Positions 1 to 9,253 are shown, counted from the stretch's first letter. The stretch: 64,000 bases of DNA from Bacteroidales bacterium (GCA_016287075.1 JAEEVC010000015.1:1-64000), one strand, 5' to 3'. Translations and numbers: made by a program. The notes: generated by a model from the sequence alone, not told the origin.

Positions 1-833
1 GTATAATATCCCGTCAGCTGGTTGTTGACCCAGTTCTTCATCGTGCTTTCGCTGGAAGCAATCGCCTGCCGGATGGCCGTGGTGTAGGCTGCGGTGATTT
101 CGTTCTTGGCCGCAGAAATGGCAGTATTGCAATTGCCGACCGCCTCGCTGATTTTGGCTTGAAGAGATTCGTCAAGGGCGCCGATGGCATTTTCAAGGTC
201 TTCCTGCGTCACTCCGGCGATGGTCGTCGACAACTGCTGGATCTGAGTATTGATGCTCGTTATCTGGGTTTGCAGCCCGGCCACGATTCCAGCGGTGGTG
301 TTATACTGCTCCAGGGTAACGAATGTCGCGGATGCCCAGTCCTTGGTGCTTTGGATTTGGCCGTCAATATAGGTCTTGAGATTGTTGATTTGATTCTGCA
401 GGTCGGTGTCCTTGCTTTGGAGCTGCCCGATGGTCGTATTGATGGAAGAAATCTGCCCGTCGATGGCGGTCTTGTAAGACTGCAGCTGCGCTAGGACATT
501 CGCCTCAGCGGCGGTTATTTCCCCGTGAAGGGCTGACTCCTTGTTCGCAAGGCTCTGCTCCAGTTCGGAGATACTCTGGCCAAGAGCTTGGTCGGCCTGC
601 TCCAGCGCAGTCTTCTGCTCCTGAAGGGTTGTGATATAGCCACGCAGTTCGCTGTCAATGGTTTCCAGACTCCCGATGGAAGCTCTGATTGACATAATCT
701 GCGTCTCAATGGACGCAATCTGGTCGGACACGAGATCATCAATCTGCTTCTGGAGGTTCTCCACATCAGATTGTTTCGCGCAGCCGAAAAGAGCAAGCGC
801 CAGCAATGATAACAAAAATTTCTTCGTACTCAT
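1..833 (-). CDS. Coiled-coil surface lipoprotein, C-terminus runs off the left edge
   Basis: Minus-strand translation from ATG at 831-833: MSTKKFLLSLLALALFGCAKQSDVENLQKQIDDLVSDQIASIETQ...; lipobox LFGC, then heptad-like Q/L/I-rich coiled coil. Open to base 1, so absent from the ORF track. Confidence 0.8.
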   Translation of the reverse strand, partial: MSTKKFLLSLLALALFGCAKQSDVENLQKQIDDLVSDQIASIETQIMSIRASIGSLETIDSELRGYITTLQEQKTALEQADQALGQSISELEQSLANKESALHGEITAAEANVLAQLQSYKTAIDGQISSINTTIGQLQSKDTDLQNQINNLKTYIDGQIQSTKDWASATFVTLEQYNTTAGIVAGLQTQITSINTQIQQLSTTIAGVTQEDLENAIGALDESLQAKISEAVGNCNTAISAAKNEITAAYTTAIRQAIASSESTMKNWVNNQLTGYY

Positions 834-861
834 GTTCAATAGTTCGTTAATTTTATAAAAG

Positions 862-1392
862 TTACGCCACGGCGCGAACGCCGTAGAATAAAAGTTCTTT
901 GAAATCAGTGTTATTTAACCGCAAGTTCGCGTGTTTCGCGGACATTGCAATAAATCGATCCACCATTGCAGCGTTGTGCAGCAGGGCTTTGGTTGAACCG
1001 ACCGAAAGGTTGTGCCCCTGCTGCCGGGCATAGGCTCTGGCAACGTTGACGGAAGACAAGGACGCGTTGAACGCAAAGGCAAGGGCCTCCTTGTTGCGGG
1101 CCTGACAGTGCGTGAGCCCGGTGAACTGCTTGGCAGCGCGGAAGACGAACTCCAACTGGATCCTCGTCCGGTAGATGTCGAAGATATCACGAGCAGACAG
1201 AGTCAGATCCGTTGAGAAGAACACCTTCCTGGCCTGCGTCTTCTTGTCCGCGTCAATGTAGTCAACGATGACTACTCTTACTTCACGGCCAAGACTCACC
1301 GCCCAGACTTCTGCAGTGTACAGCTTGTAGACAAGTTTGTCATCCACAGAGTACTCTTCTTTGAAGATGTCCATGTCAAGGTGTTTAAACAA
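862..1392 (-). pseudogene. Truncated DDE transposase (IS4-like), C-terminal fragment
   Basis: Contains RTRIQLEFVFRAAKQFTGLTHCQARNKEALAFAFNASL, typical of the C-terminal catalytic E region of IS4-type transposases; the N-terminal half is missing. Confidence 0.75.
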
Positions 1393-1449
1393 GCCTACAA
1401 ATCACATCCACGCGACCCCCACGAAGCATCCACGCTAGCCTGGAGGAAT

Positions 1450-2493
1450 TCACACATAATTCTCCGCCTTGCACATTGAGTTGAAATCCTGAAGGGCCTG
1501 AATAAACTCTCCGGCATTCAGGAAGTAACTCGGGTAAGCCTCCTGCAGTTCTTTCATATTAGAGACAGAAACCAATACTACAGCAGAGGTAGAGTCATTG
1601 ATATTTTTCTCTACATCTGAATAATACTGGCTGGCCACGTCCAATGCACCAACACTAAAATGCCTCAACTGGACGCGACGTGCATCAAACTGAATAAAGA
1701 TCACCGCATAACCTTCCTTCAAATCGTGCGACTCCGTTATCTTCACCGCACTGACCAGGGCTTGCAACTGATCCAGAAACATATTTTGTTTCTCCAGCTT
1801 GCCGTATTCCAGACAGTAATCACGTTCCGAGTAAGCAGAAAACGATTCTGCCACAGGCATCTGTTCCTTTCTGGCAAACACAGCACTAGAGAGCCGGAAA
1901 AAAGCCAGCCAATTCTCGTCTCCGAGACTCGCCTTCAAAGAAGATTTGGAGATGAGTTCGGCAACTTCCACAGCCATAGCCCAATCGTGTTGCAGACGGG
2001 TTCTAATCTGGAGTTCAACCCTGAGGCCATCATAATCAGGATTATCACTTATATATTTGTAGGCGAAATGGATGCTCCTGTAGCCACTCGCTTTAGGTCT
2101 TTGAACATAATCATATACTTCTCTATCTGCAACAAAATGCGGGAATTGGGCTCTGGAAACGATTTCTTGGGCTTTCAACAAAGTCTGAATATCATGAAAA
2201 ACGAACCGCGCTCCTCCAATGTCCTGCAGACCACCGAGCCCCATCCCGGGATTGTGACGCAGTTTCGCGACGATGGATGTCATCCGCTTCAGACGATGAG
2301 ACGAAAAGTCAGCCGTCACGCCAGCCTGCGCCAACAAACGCGTAACATCCCCGACCAGTTCCTCCAAAGGAGTCATATGAAGCCTGCGCCAATCATCCAC
2401 AATCAGATGGGCATCCGTATATGCAAAGCCCATCTCCGGACCTTCCAACAATGCCTTTCCGGCTTTATTGATCTGATCCCTTGAATATTTCAT
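1450..2493 (-). CDS. RelA/SpoT synthetase-domain protein (possible toxic small alarmone synthetase)
   Basis: 347 aa; LGGLQDIGGARFVF, YVQRPKASGYRSIHF and VELQIRTRLQHDWA match the RelA/SpoT synthetase motifs; no hydrolase, TGS or ACT regions. Confidence 0.85.
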   Translation of the reverse strand: MKYSRDQINKAGKALLEGPEMGFAYTDAHLIVDDWRRLHMTPLEELVGDVTRLLAQAGVTADFSSHRLKRMTSIVAKLRHNPGMGLGGLQDIGGARFVFHDIQTLLKAQEIVSRAQFPHFVADREVYDYVQRPKASGYRSIHFAYKYISDNPDYDGLRVELQIRTRLQHDWAMAVEVAELISKSSLKASLGDENWLAFFRLSSAVFARKEQMPVAESFSAYSERDYCLEYGKLEKQNMFLDQLQALVSAVKITESHDLKEGYAVIFIQFDARRVQLRHFSVGALDVASQYYSDVEKNINDSTSAVVLVSVSNMKELQEAYPSYFLNAGEFIQALQDFNSMCKAENYV

Positions 2494-2566
2494 TTGAGTT
2501 AAAGATAATTCTTTTAGGTTTCGTAATCAATCCTGCCAAACCCCATATTATGAAGTATACGAGAGT

Positions 2567-3562
2567 CTACACCCCCACCAGCGTAAACGCCTCGACATAC
2601 GGAATCGTCCCATTCCGGTGCAAGTGATTCTTCCAGGCCGGTTCGGCATGACTGAGTGCGGAGATGTCATGGGCGGAAAGATCTTTCATCTTCGCACAGA
2701 CTGTATCAATTACCGCTCGCTCCTGTTCCGTGAAGCAACTCATATCGGCATCTCCATCAGCAGAGAGCGCCACGCTCTCTTGATTGAAAACAAGTTTGGG
2801 CATCGGAATTATTTCGTCAAAGGCGCTATAGACCCGATCCCAGCGCTGCGGCACAGGGCCGAAGTCGATGGCGTTATAGGCCAGTCCTGAGATGGCCATC
2901 CCGCGTTCGCGATACGACAGGAAGTCGATATAGAACAACACTTTATTCAATTTGGTCTGGAAGGTGTCGCCCATCTGGCCCAAGATATAAAGCAACAGGT
3001 TCTTCAGACGTGTGGTGGATTGCGGGGCAAAACCATTCTCCAATCCACGTTCACAGCGGAAAACTCTTGATGCAGCCAACTGCTCATCGTGCCACGCAGA
3101 GGCAGCAGCTATTACGGCCTCCACGCGAGCTGTAATCTTGGTGTAATCCCGCTCTGTCAGTTGATGCCGAGAACTACGGACGAGGTCTAGAAAAACACGC
3201 GGGTTCATCGCACCCCGGATCATTTTGCCATTGCTTTCGCTGGGGACTTCCCCATCCTCATAAAGTCGGTATTGGTTGACACCAAAGCCCAGGATGGTGG
3301 ACATCTTGGTAGCGCTCAGCCCATAACGTCCCCGCAGGGCGATAATTTCATCGGTATAGGGAATCCCATATTTGGCGCGGTACTGATTGGTCACCTGGTT
3401 GAACCAGACGGTATCGCTCTCCGTCGTCGTAAACTCCTCACCACTCTCTTCGTCCTTGTATGAGATGTACACGCAATTGTACTTCTCACCCCGATACGTC
3501 ACCGTATCAGGCTTGTAACATACCTGCAAGGGTTTGCCGGAAGGGTTAAACAGCGCTTTCAT
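2567..3562 (-). CDS. Antitoxin: N-terminal MqsA-like HTH fused to a C-terminal Panacea/SocA (DUF4065) domain
   Basis: HTH-like IIALRGRYGLSATKMSTILGFGVNQYRLYEDGEVPS; Panacea-like KLNKVLFYIDFLSYRERGMAISGLAYNAIDFGPVPQRWDRVYS and HDISALSHAEPAWKNH. Confidence 0.85.
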   Translation of the reverse strand: MKALFNPSGKPLQVCYKPDTVTYRGEKYNCVYISYKDEESGEEFTTTESDTVWFNQVTNQYRAKYGIPYTDEIIALRGRYGLSATKMSTILGFGVNQYRLYEDGEVPSESNGKMIRGAMNPRVFLDLVRSSRHQLTERDYTKITARVEAVIAAASAWHDEQLAASRVFRCERGLENGFAPQSTTRLKNLLLYILGQMGDTFQTKLNKVLFYIDFLSYRERGMAISGLAYNAIDFGPVPQRWDRVYSAFDEIIPMPKLVFNQESVALSADGDADMSCFTEQERAVIDTVCAKMKDLSAHDISALSHAEPAWKNHLHRNGTIPYVEAFTLVGV

Positions 3563-3570
3563 TGTTTTAT

Positions 3571-3918
3571 CTATTTGAATGGATATGCCAACGGGTGCTC
3601 AGCAATATGGAACGAGATACAGATCGTCTGGCCGTTCTCATAGCCCAGCGTAATCTTGATGTACACCTCGCGTCCCTTCACATCCTTGCCAAAAACCCAC
3701 ATCTCTCCCTCTTGGTTCAGCACGTCGATAACCGGCCCCTCAACATAGTCCTGTACCTGCAGGTTCTTCACGATCAACTCACGTTGCATAGGCGTAATAT
3801 CCAACTGCAACAGCGCCTCCCTATTCTTCTCGCGGTCATTCCTAAAGCGAATTCCAAATACCTGCGCTTTGATGTTGAACAGGTCCAGAAAAGCTTTTAC
3901 GTCCTCAATCGTCACCAT
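3571..3918 (-). CDS. MqsR-like toxin of a type II toxin-antitoxin pair
   Basis: 115 aa, 8 nt upstream of the HTH-Panacea gene; GREVYIKITLGYENGQTICISFHIAEH resembles the terminal MqsR strands (GQVYLKITV..LIVSFK). Confidence 0.6.
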   Translation of the reverse strand: MVTIEDVKAFLDLFNIKAQVFGIRFRNDREKNREALLQLDITPMQRELIVKNLQVQDYVEGPVIDVLNQEGEMWVFGKDVKGREVYIKITLGYENGQTICISFHIAEHPLAYPFK

Positions 3919-3997
3919 TTCTCATGTTCTTCAGTCGTCGCAAAAATACAATAAGTATTTCAAATAACCGCGATTATTCAACGATAAAGTTTAATTT

Positions 3998-4744
3998 TCA
4001 AGATTTTTCGGCAATTCGTTGGGCGGCATACCTCCTCTTCGCCTCCTCATACGTATCCAAATTCCCGATATCAAACCGCGCGCCGGGCATGGGCCAGGCG
4101 TGGACAATGGTCTTGTCAACCAGATAGTGCGCCAGGTTGCCGGGGGCGTCGAAGCCGCAGCCGCCGGCGATGCTGGTGCGGATCAGCGGGAGGTCTTCCC
4201 GCCGATAAATATAGAACGGCGGGACGGCCCAGTGGCTGACCGGGGCCTGCGGTTTCTCCTGCATCTGGAGGACGCGCATACTCTCATCCACTTCGATAAC
4301 GCCCGTCCGCTGGAGTTTGCATAACTCAGGTTCATGGTGGCACATGATCATGGATGTACCCCGCCGCCTGAACTCCTCCACAAAGCCGCGGAGGCTGAAA
4401 TCCAGGATATTGTCGGCGGCGACAACGAGGATATCCTCGTCAATGCCAAAGGTTTCCAGAGCCAGGATCAGGTCGCGGACGGCGCCGAGACGGGTTTCGT
4501 TGGTGGAGGTGCCGTCGTCAAGAATCGTTACATTCGGGCGCTTCTCCGCCCATTTCCGGAAGATACCGGCGAACTTATGGTTGGTGACGACGATATGCCC
4601 GTCAACCTCAGGGATGGTGTCGATATCGTCCAGCAAGCGGTCCAGGATCGTGGACTTCCCGATTTCCAGCAAGGGCTTGGGGAAGTTCTCGGTCAGCGGG
4701 TACAACCGCGTCGCATATCCGGCAGCGATGACAATGGTTTTCAT
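3998..4744 (-). CDS. Sugar-1-phosphate nucleotidyltransferase
   Basis: MKTIVIAAGYATRLYPLTENFPKPLLEIGKSTILDRLLDDI: NTP-transferase signature; overlaps the kinase gene by 4 bp. Confidence 0.85.
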   Translation of the reverse strand: MKTIVIAAGYATRLYPLTENFPKPLLEIGKSTILDRLLDDIDTIPEVDGHIVVTNHKFAGIFRKWAEKRPNVTILDDGTSTNETRLGAVRDLILALETFGIDEDILVVAADNILDFSLRGFVEEFRRRGTSMIMCHHEPELCKLQRTGVIEVDESMRVLQMQEKPQAPVSHWAVPPFYIYRREDLPLIRTSIAGGCGFDAPGNLAHYLVDKTIVHAWPMPGARFDIGNLDTYEEAKRRYAAQRIAEKS

Positions 4745-5898
4745 ACGAATCGGGCTCCGTCGTCGCTCTTGCAGAAAAAGACGCGGAAGGTATTCTTATA
4801 CTGAGGGAACTGGGAGAGATACTTGTCGGTGATCTCCCGCTCGATGCGCGCTTTCCTGGAAGGATCCACCAGGGCGATACAGGCACCCTTGAAGCCGGCG
4901 CCGGAGAAGCGTCCTCCATAGATCCCGTCTGTTTCCAGCATGGCATTGTAAATGGCGATGAGTTCGGGACTGCCGCATTCGTAGTTGTGGATAGAGCTCT
5001 CGCAGGAGGCCTTTGAGAGCGAACCGAACCACTCCAGGTTGCCGGTCTCCCAGGCCGTGATGCCCTCACGCACACGTTTATGCTCACTGAAGAAGTGCTC
5101 GGCACGGCGGGCAAAACGAGGCGGCATTTCATCGCGGTGACGCTTGAACATCGATTCGGAAATGTCGCGCAGGAAGGTCTTCCCCTGCTCTTTCAGGGGG
5201 ATATTCTCATAGGCCTGCACCAGCCATGTGGCTGTCTTGCATTCCGCCACGCGGAGGTTATAATCGCTCGACATCAGGCTGCGCGTCAGGCCGCTGAAAA
5301 AGATACCGAGCTCGAAATCCGGCATATTGGGCGCCTTGGGGATGAGGCGGTACTCATTGCTCTCGCAGTCAAGCATGAGCAGATGATCCTTTTTCCCAAG
5401 GGCGATGCAGGCTTGGTCCAGCAGACCGTTGTTCAGACCGATGTATTCGCGCTCCGCCTCGGAAGCAATCTTCATCACCTCAAAGGGTTCCAGCTGGATG
5501 CCATTGGCCTTGGCGAAGGCCATCGTATAGGCAATGAGGACGGCGGCACTGCTGCTCAGCCCTCCGACGGGAATGGAGCCCCGGATAACACCGGTAATGC
5601 CTTTCTCCAGCTTGAATCGCTTCTGAAGGGCGAACTTGGCGCCACGGGCATAGTCACCCCAGTGGCCTTGCTTGACCAGGGCCGGGGTTGCAATATCAAA
5701 GCTGACATCGCCGGTAAAGGTCTCGCTGTGGAGGCTTACCTTGCTGTCGGCGGCTATGTCGAACCACAAATCGACGCCCTTGTCAATGGCGAAACCCGTC
5801 ACCAGGCCGTGCTGGTGGTCGACATGCGCGCCCAGCGGGCATACACGGTAGGGGCTGAAGATATGATACTGCATTACTGATAGTACGCTTTGTACCAC
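4741..5898 (-). CDS. GHMP kinase, galactokinase / galacturonokinase-like
   Basis: SPYRVCPLGAHVDHQHG, GGLSSSAAVLIAYTMAFAKA and GIYGGRFSGAGFKGACIALVDP; resembles plant galacturonokinase more than GalK. The true start may be MQYHIFSPYR, about 8 codons in. Confidence 0.8.
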   Translation of the reverse strand: MVQSVLSVMQYHIFSPYRVCPLGAHVDHQHGLVTGFAIDKGVDLWFDIAADSKVSLHSETFTGDVSFDIATPALVKQGHWGDYARGAKFALQKRFKLEKGITGVIRGSIPVGGLSSSAAVLIAYTMAFAKANGIQLEPFEVMKIASEAEREYIGLNNGLLDQACIALGKKDHLLMLDCESNEYRLIPKAPNMPDFELGIFFSGLTRSLMSSDYNLRVAECKTATWLVQAYENIPLKEQGKTFLRDISESMFKRHRDEMPPRFARRAEHFFSEHKRVREGITAWETGNLEWFGSLSKASCESSIHNYECGSPELIAIYNAMLETDGIYGGRFSGAGFKGACIALVDPSRKARIEREITDKYLSQFPQYKNTFRVFFCKSDDGARFV

Positions 5899-6920
5899 TC
5901 GGCGAATTTGCGGAGTCCCTCGCGAAGGGTGATTTTCGGCGTAAATCCGAAGTCACGCTCCAGTGCGCTGGCGTCCGCATACGTGGTGGGGACATCTCCG
6001 GGCTGCATGGGCACAAGTTCCTTATGTGCCTCGAAGTCATAATCTTCCGGCAGCACGCCGGCCCGGACAAGTTCCTCCTGGAGGATGTTCACGAAGTCCA
6101 GCAGGTTCTCCGGCTGGCCGCCGCCGATGTTGTAAACCTTATACGGAGGAACCGGCAGGCCGTCCTCCCCTTTCCTGCGTTCCGGGGCCTTCCCCATTAC
6201 GCGGACAATGCCTTCGACGATGTCATCGACATAGGTGAAGTCCCTGCGGCAGTTGCCATAGTTGTATATCTGGATGGTCTGGCCCTTGATGAGTTTGTTG
6301 GTGAATCCGAAATAAGCCATGTCCGGCCGCCCGGCGGGGCCATAGACCGTGAAGAACCGCAGTCCCGTTGTCGGTATATCGTAAAGCTTGCTGTAGCAAT
6401 GGGCGAAGAGTTCATTGCTCTTCTTGGTGGCGGCATACAGGCTCACGGGGTTGTCCACCCGGTCGTCCGTGCTGAATGGCACCTTCCTGTTGCCGCCATA
6501 GACACTGCTGGAACTGGCATACACCAGGTGCCGTACCGGATAATGCCGGCAGGCCTCCAGGATGTTGTAGAACCCGATCACATTGCTCTGGATATAGGCA
6601 TCCGGATTCTCAATGCTGTACCGCACGCCAGCCTGCGCTGCAAGATTCACGACAATGTCGAAGTGGTTTTCCTTGAACAAGTTGTCAATAAGTGCCTTGT
6701 CGGCCAGATCTCCCTTGACGAAGCGGAATGCATGCTGCGGATGCTCCGCCGCCTTCGCCGCAATCTGCCGCAGCCGGTACTCCTTCAGCGACGGGTCGTA
6801 ATAGTCGTTGAGATTGTCCAGCCCGACAATCCTGAGCGGTTCCTCGCGCTCCAGCAGCCGCAGGACCAGATTCGCCCCGATAAACCCGGCTGCGCCGGTG
6901 ATGAGAAGGGTATTCATCAA
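5874..6920 (-). CDS. NAD-dependent epimerase, UDP-glucuronate 4-epimerase-like
   Basis: LLITGAAGFIGANLVLRLL, YASSSSVYGGNRKVPF, SLYAATKKSNELFAHCYSKLYDIPTTGLRFFTVYGPAGRPDMA. Confidence 0.85.
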   Translation of the reverse strand: MMNTLLITGAAGFIGANLVLRLLEREEPLRIVGLDNLNDYYDPSLKEYRLRQIAAKAAEHPQHAFRFVKGDLADKALIDNLFKENHFDIVVNLAAQAGVRYSIENPDAYIQSNVIGFYNILEACRHYPVRHLVYASSSSVYGGNRKVPFSTDDRVDNPVSLYAATKKSNELFAHCYSKLYDIPTTGLRFFTVYGPAGRPDMAYFGFTNKLIKGQTIQIYNYGNCRRDFTYVDDIVEGIVRVMGKAPERRKGEDGLPVPPYKVYNIGGGQPENLLDFVNILQEELVRAGVLPEDYDFEAHKELVPMQPGDVPTTYADASALERDFGFTPKITLREGLRKFAEWYKAYYQ

Positions 6921-6960
6921 ATCAAAAGTCTGTAATTAGTTAAGCCTGCTAAACCCCTCT

Positions 6961-7389
6961 CTACTTGTTCATCGCGAGAGCGGGACAAAGGCTGGCGCTT
7001 TCGTTTTCATTTCTAAGTATCACCTTCTCGAAGCGTCCGACCAGCGTCTTCATCCAGGAGACAAAAACAGACACGGCATTTTTGTTCATCCAATGCCTCA
7101 TGTTGTATGCGGCGGCCGCCATCATGGTGTTGATGGCGTCTCCCAATGTGCCTTTCAGGAAGTTCCGCATCATCCCCACCATCTTCCGGATCGGTACGCT
7201 CAGACGACCATTGTCCGCGCAGTAGTACTCCGTGAACTTCGACTCCACTGCCTCCCAGTCAATCTGCTTGGACAGAAGGACCGGTTCGTGGTTCATGTCA
7301 ATGAAACTCTCCAGTGTGACTTCGAAAATGGACATCTGATGCTCCTTAGGTATCTTGCCGATCATTTTGCTTATTTTATTGTATATCAA
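6961..7389 (-). pseudogene. Internally deleted IS5-like transposase
   Basis: N-terminal part (VLLSKQIDWEAVESKFTEYYCADNGRLSVPIRKMVGMM) runs directly into the C-terminal part (RNFLKGTLGDAINTMMAAAAYNMRHWMNK); the central DDE core is missing. Confidence 0.75.
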
Positions 7390-7414
7390 TTAGTTTTGAA
7401 TAACGCAAGGACGA

Positions 7415-8884
7415 CTAATTAAGAGATAAAGAATAAGATCTTTTGGGATCATGCGTCGTTCCATTCGCTTTAATTACGCCCAAGGATAACAGTCTAGTTA
7501 TTATTTTCGAAACAAAACCATTTGATCTGTTCAGGTGTCTTTGAATCTCGCTCTTCGTAACAAAAGACTTTCCGGACATATATACAAGAACTTGACGTTC
7601 GACTTCCCTTAACGAATCCCACACATCTTTTCCAACTGAATCGACGGCACGGTCTGTCTTTCTTAAATTCCGCATGACAATGTTATTCTTCAGGACAAGC
7701 CGAACGGCTTGCTCCGGTTCTGTGTATATCGGAGCGTCCAAGAAAAATTTTGCCATATCGGAATAAATCCGCTTGACTCCTTCGTTTAATTCTCTGACCC
7801 AGCCAAAATCCGTCAAGACACGGGCAATCCTGGGATTACGGGAATAACGAGTTTCCATTATGTTGTCTAAAGTAACAATGTTTGGTAGCTTTCCAGGGCT
7901 CTCTATTTCAAGCCGGTCATCATACATCGTGACTCTGATATAACTCCCTACCATCGCATATTCCCGATGGGTAACAGCATTGACAATGCCCTCATACCAG
8001 GCAAACTCAGGATACTCAGGAACAATTTGAAATCTGCCCGTATTTGGATTGAGAGCAATGAACTCTCTGAGTTGAGTCTTGATAAAATCCCGAGTCTTAT
8101 CAATAATACGCAGCAACGGCATTTCAATATTGATATCACGGATGATATTCATCTCTGTTCCAATCTTAGCCGAAGTCCCTTCATACCTGACAAAACGAAT
8201 GCGACAATTCGGATAAAACTGCTGGATGTTACGGGCGAATAAAAGGACTGCAGCATTGGTCAAATACTTATCCCCATGATGTTTCTTAATAAACCCCCGT
8301 GCTTCCAATACTTGTTCATAAGGGAGATCACCAGCTTGAAGTATCTCGCAATAGGCATGCAACAACTCCTTATCAAGATCATCCATCGATGCATCCGGGT
8401 TACATTCATCTTCATAAACACGGATGCCCTTGCTATACTCAAGATTTCGTAAATCATCTCCCTTCAATTCCTTTGTTCTGTCTCCCATCCGCAAAAATGT
8501 CGAATCATTGTTCGTCCGTACAACTTGCTCATGCGTGGCTTCTATATGCAGCAGTAGAAGATGATCTGCCTTCCCTTCCCTATTGACTACGTCTAAGAAC
8601 TCCTCCCGGAATGAAGGCATAGGCTTGCAACAATCTTTCGGTGCGGTAACAAACTCATTAATCTTTACCGTCCCGATAGAATCAACTCCTTCAATCTCTC
8701 TTGTCTTTTCGTCAATACCCAAAACGATTGTTCCCCCATCAGCATTGGCAAAAGCGGAAATAAGTGGTGCAATATCCGCTACTTTTACGCGGGCGGATTT
8801 TCTATCAAACCACTTGTTTTCATCTTTTTCCAAAATATAAGAAAGAGTCAACACTGGGTTGATTTTTGATCGAATATCACTCAT
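7415..8884 (-). CDS. Schlafen AlbA_2 domain ATP-binding protein with C-terminal winged-helix-like region
   Basis: ENKWFDRKSARVKVADIAPLISAFANADGGTIVLGIDEKTREIEG (AlbA_2); GIVNAVTHREYAMVGSYIRVTMYDDRLEIESPGKLP (HATPase_c_4-like). Start placed at MSDIRSK (CAT 8882-8884). Confidence 0.8.
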   Translation of the reverse strand: MSDIRSKINPVLTLSYILEKDENKWFDRKSARVKVADIAPLISAFANADGGTIVLGIDEKTREIEGVDSIGTVKINEFVTAPKDCCKPMPSFREEFLDVVNREGKADHLLLLHIEATHEQVVRTNNDSTFLRMGDRTKELKGDDLRNLEYSKGIRVYEDECNPDASMDDLDKELLHAYCEILQAGDLPYEQVLEARGFIKKHHGDKYLTNAAVLLFARNIQQFYPNCRIRFVRYEGTSAKIGTEMNIIRDINIEMPLLRIIDKTRDFIKTQLREFIALNPNTGRFQIVPEYPEFAWYEGIVNAVTHREYAMVGSYIRVTMYDDRLEIESPGKLPNIVTLDNIMETRYSRNPRIARVLTDFGWVRELNEGVKRIYSDMAKFFLDAPIYTEPEQAVRLVLKNNIVMRNLRKTDRAVDSVGKDVWDSLREVERQVLVYMSGKSFVTKSEIQRHLNRSNGFVSKIITRLLSLGVIKANGTTHDPKRSYSLSLN

Positions 8885-8994
8885 TATCAAGACTCGTGTT
8901 AAAAATGTGATGCACAAAGTCCATGTAAACTTCGCACATGGTCAAACTAATCAAAAGGACACGTTCAATTGACGATATGTTGAATAAAAGTAGC

Positions 8995-9087
8995 TTTCGT
9001 GTAAACTTCGTGTAAACTTCGTGTAAACTTCGTGTAAACTTCGTGTAAACTTCGTGTAAACTTCGTGTAAACTTCGTGTAAACTTCG
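8995..9087. repeat. 11-bp tandem repeat array (gtaaacttcgt)n
   Basis: Seven consecutive perfect 11-bp units from 9001 plus a 10-bp partial unit ending at 9087; a degenerate copy lies at about 8923-8935. Confidence 0.95.
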
Positions 9088-9253
9088 GTTTTGGCATTCT
9101 ATTGTTTGCATCTTCAAACAGAGCCCTCCCTCCATCTCATGCCTCTCCTCCTCACTTCCTTGGCATATGCTCCCGACCGACCATCAATGCCCGAGGCCCC
9201 AGGAGCATGCTATTCTGATAACACAGCTCTACGGACTGACAAACCCATAACCC

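Noticed and set aside
8995-9087. CRISPR or coding repeat
   Set aside because: 11-bp period with no spacers; no long ORF across it with plausible start.
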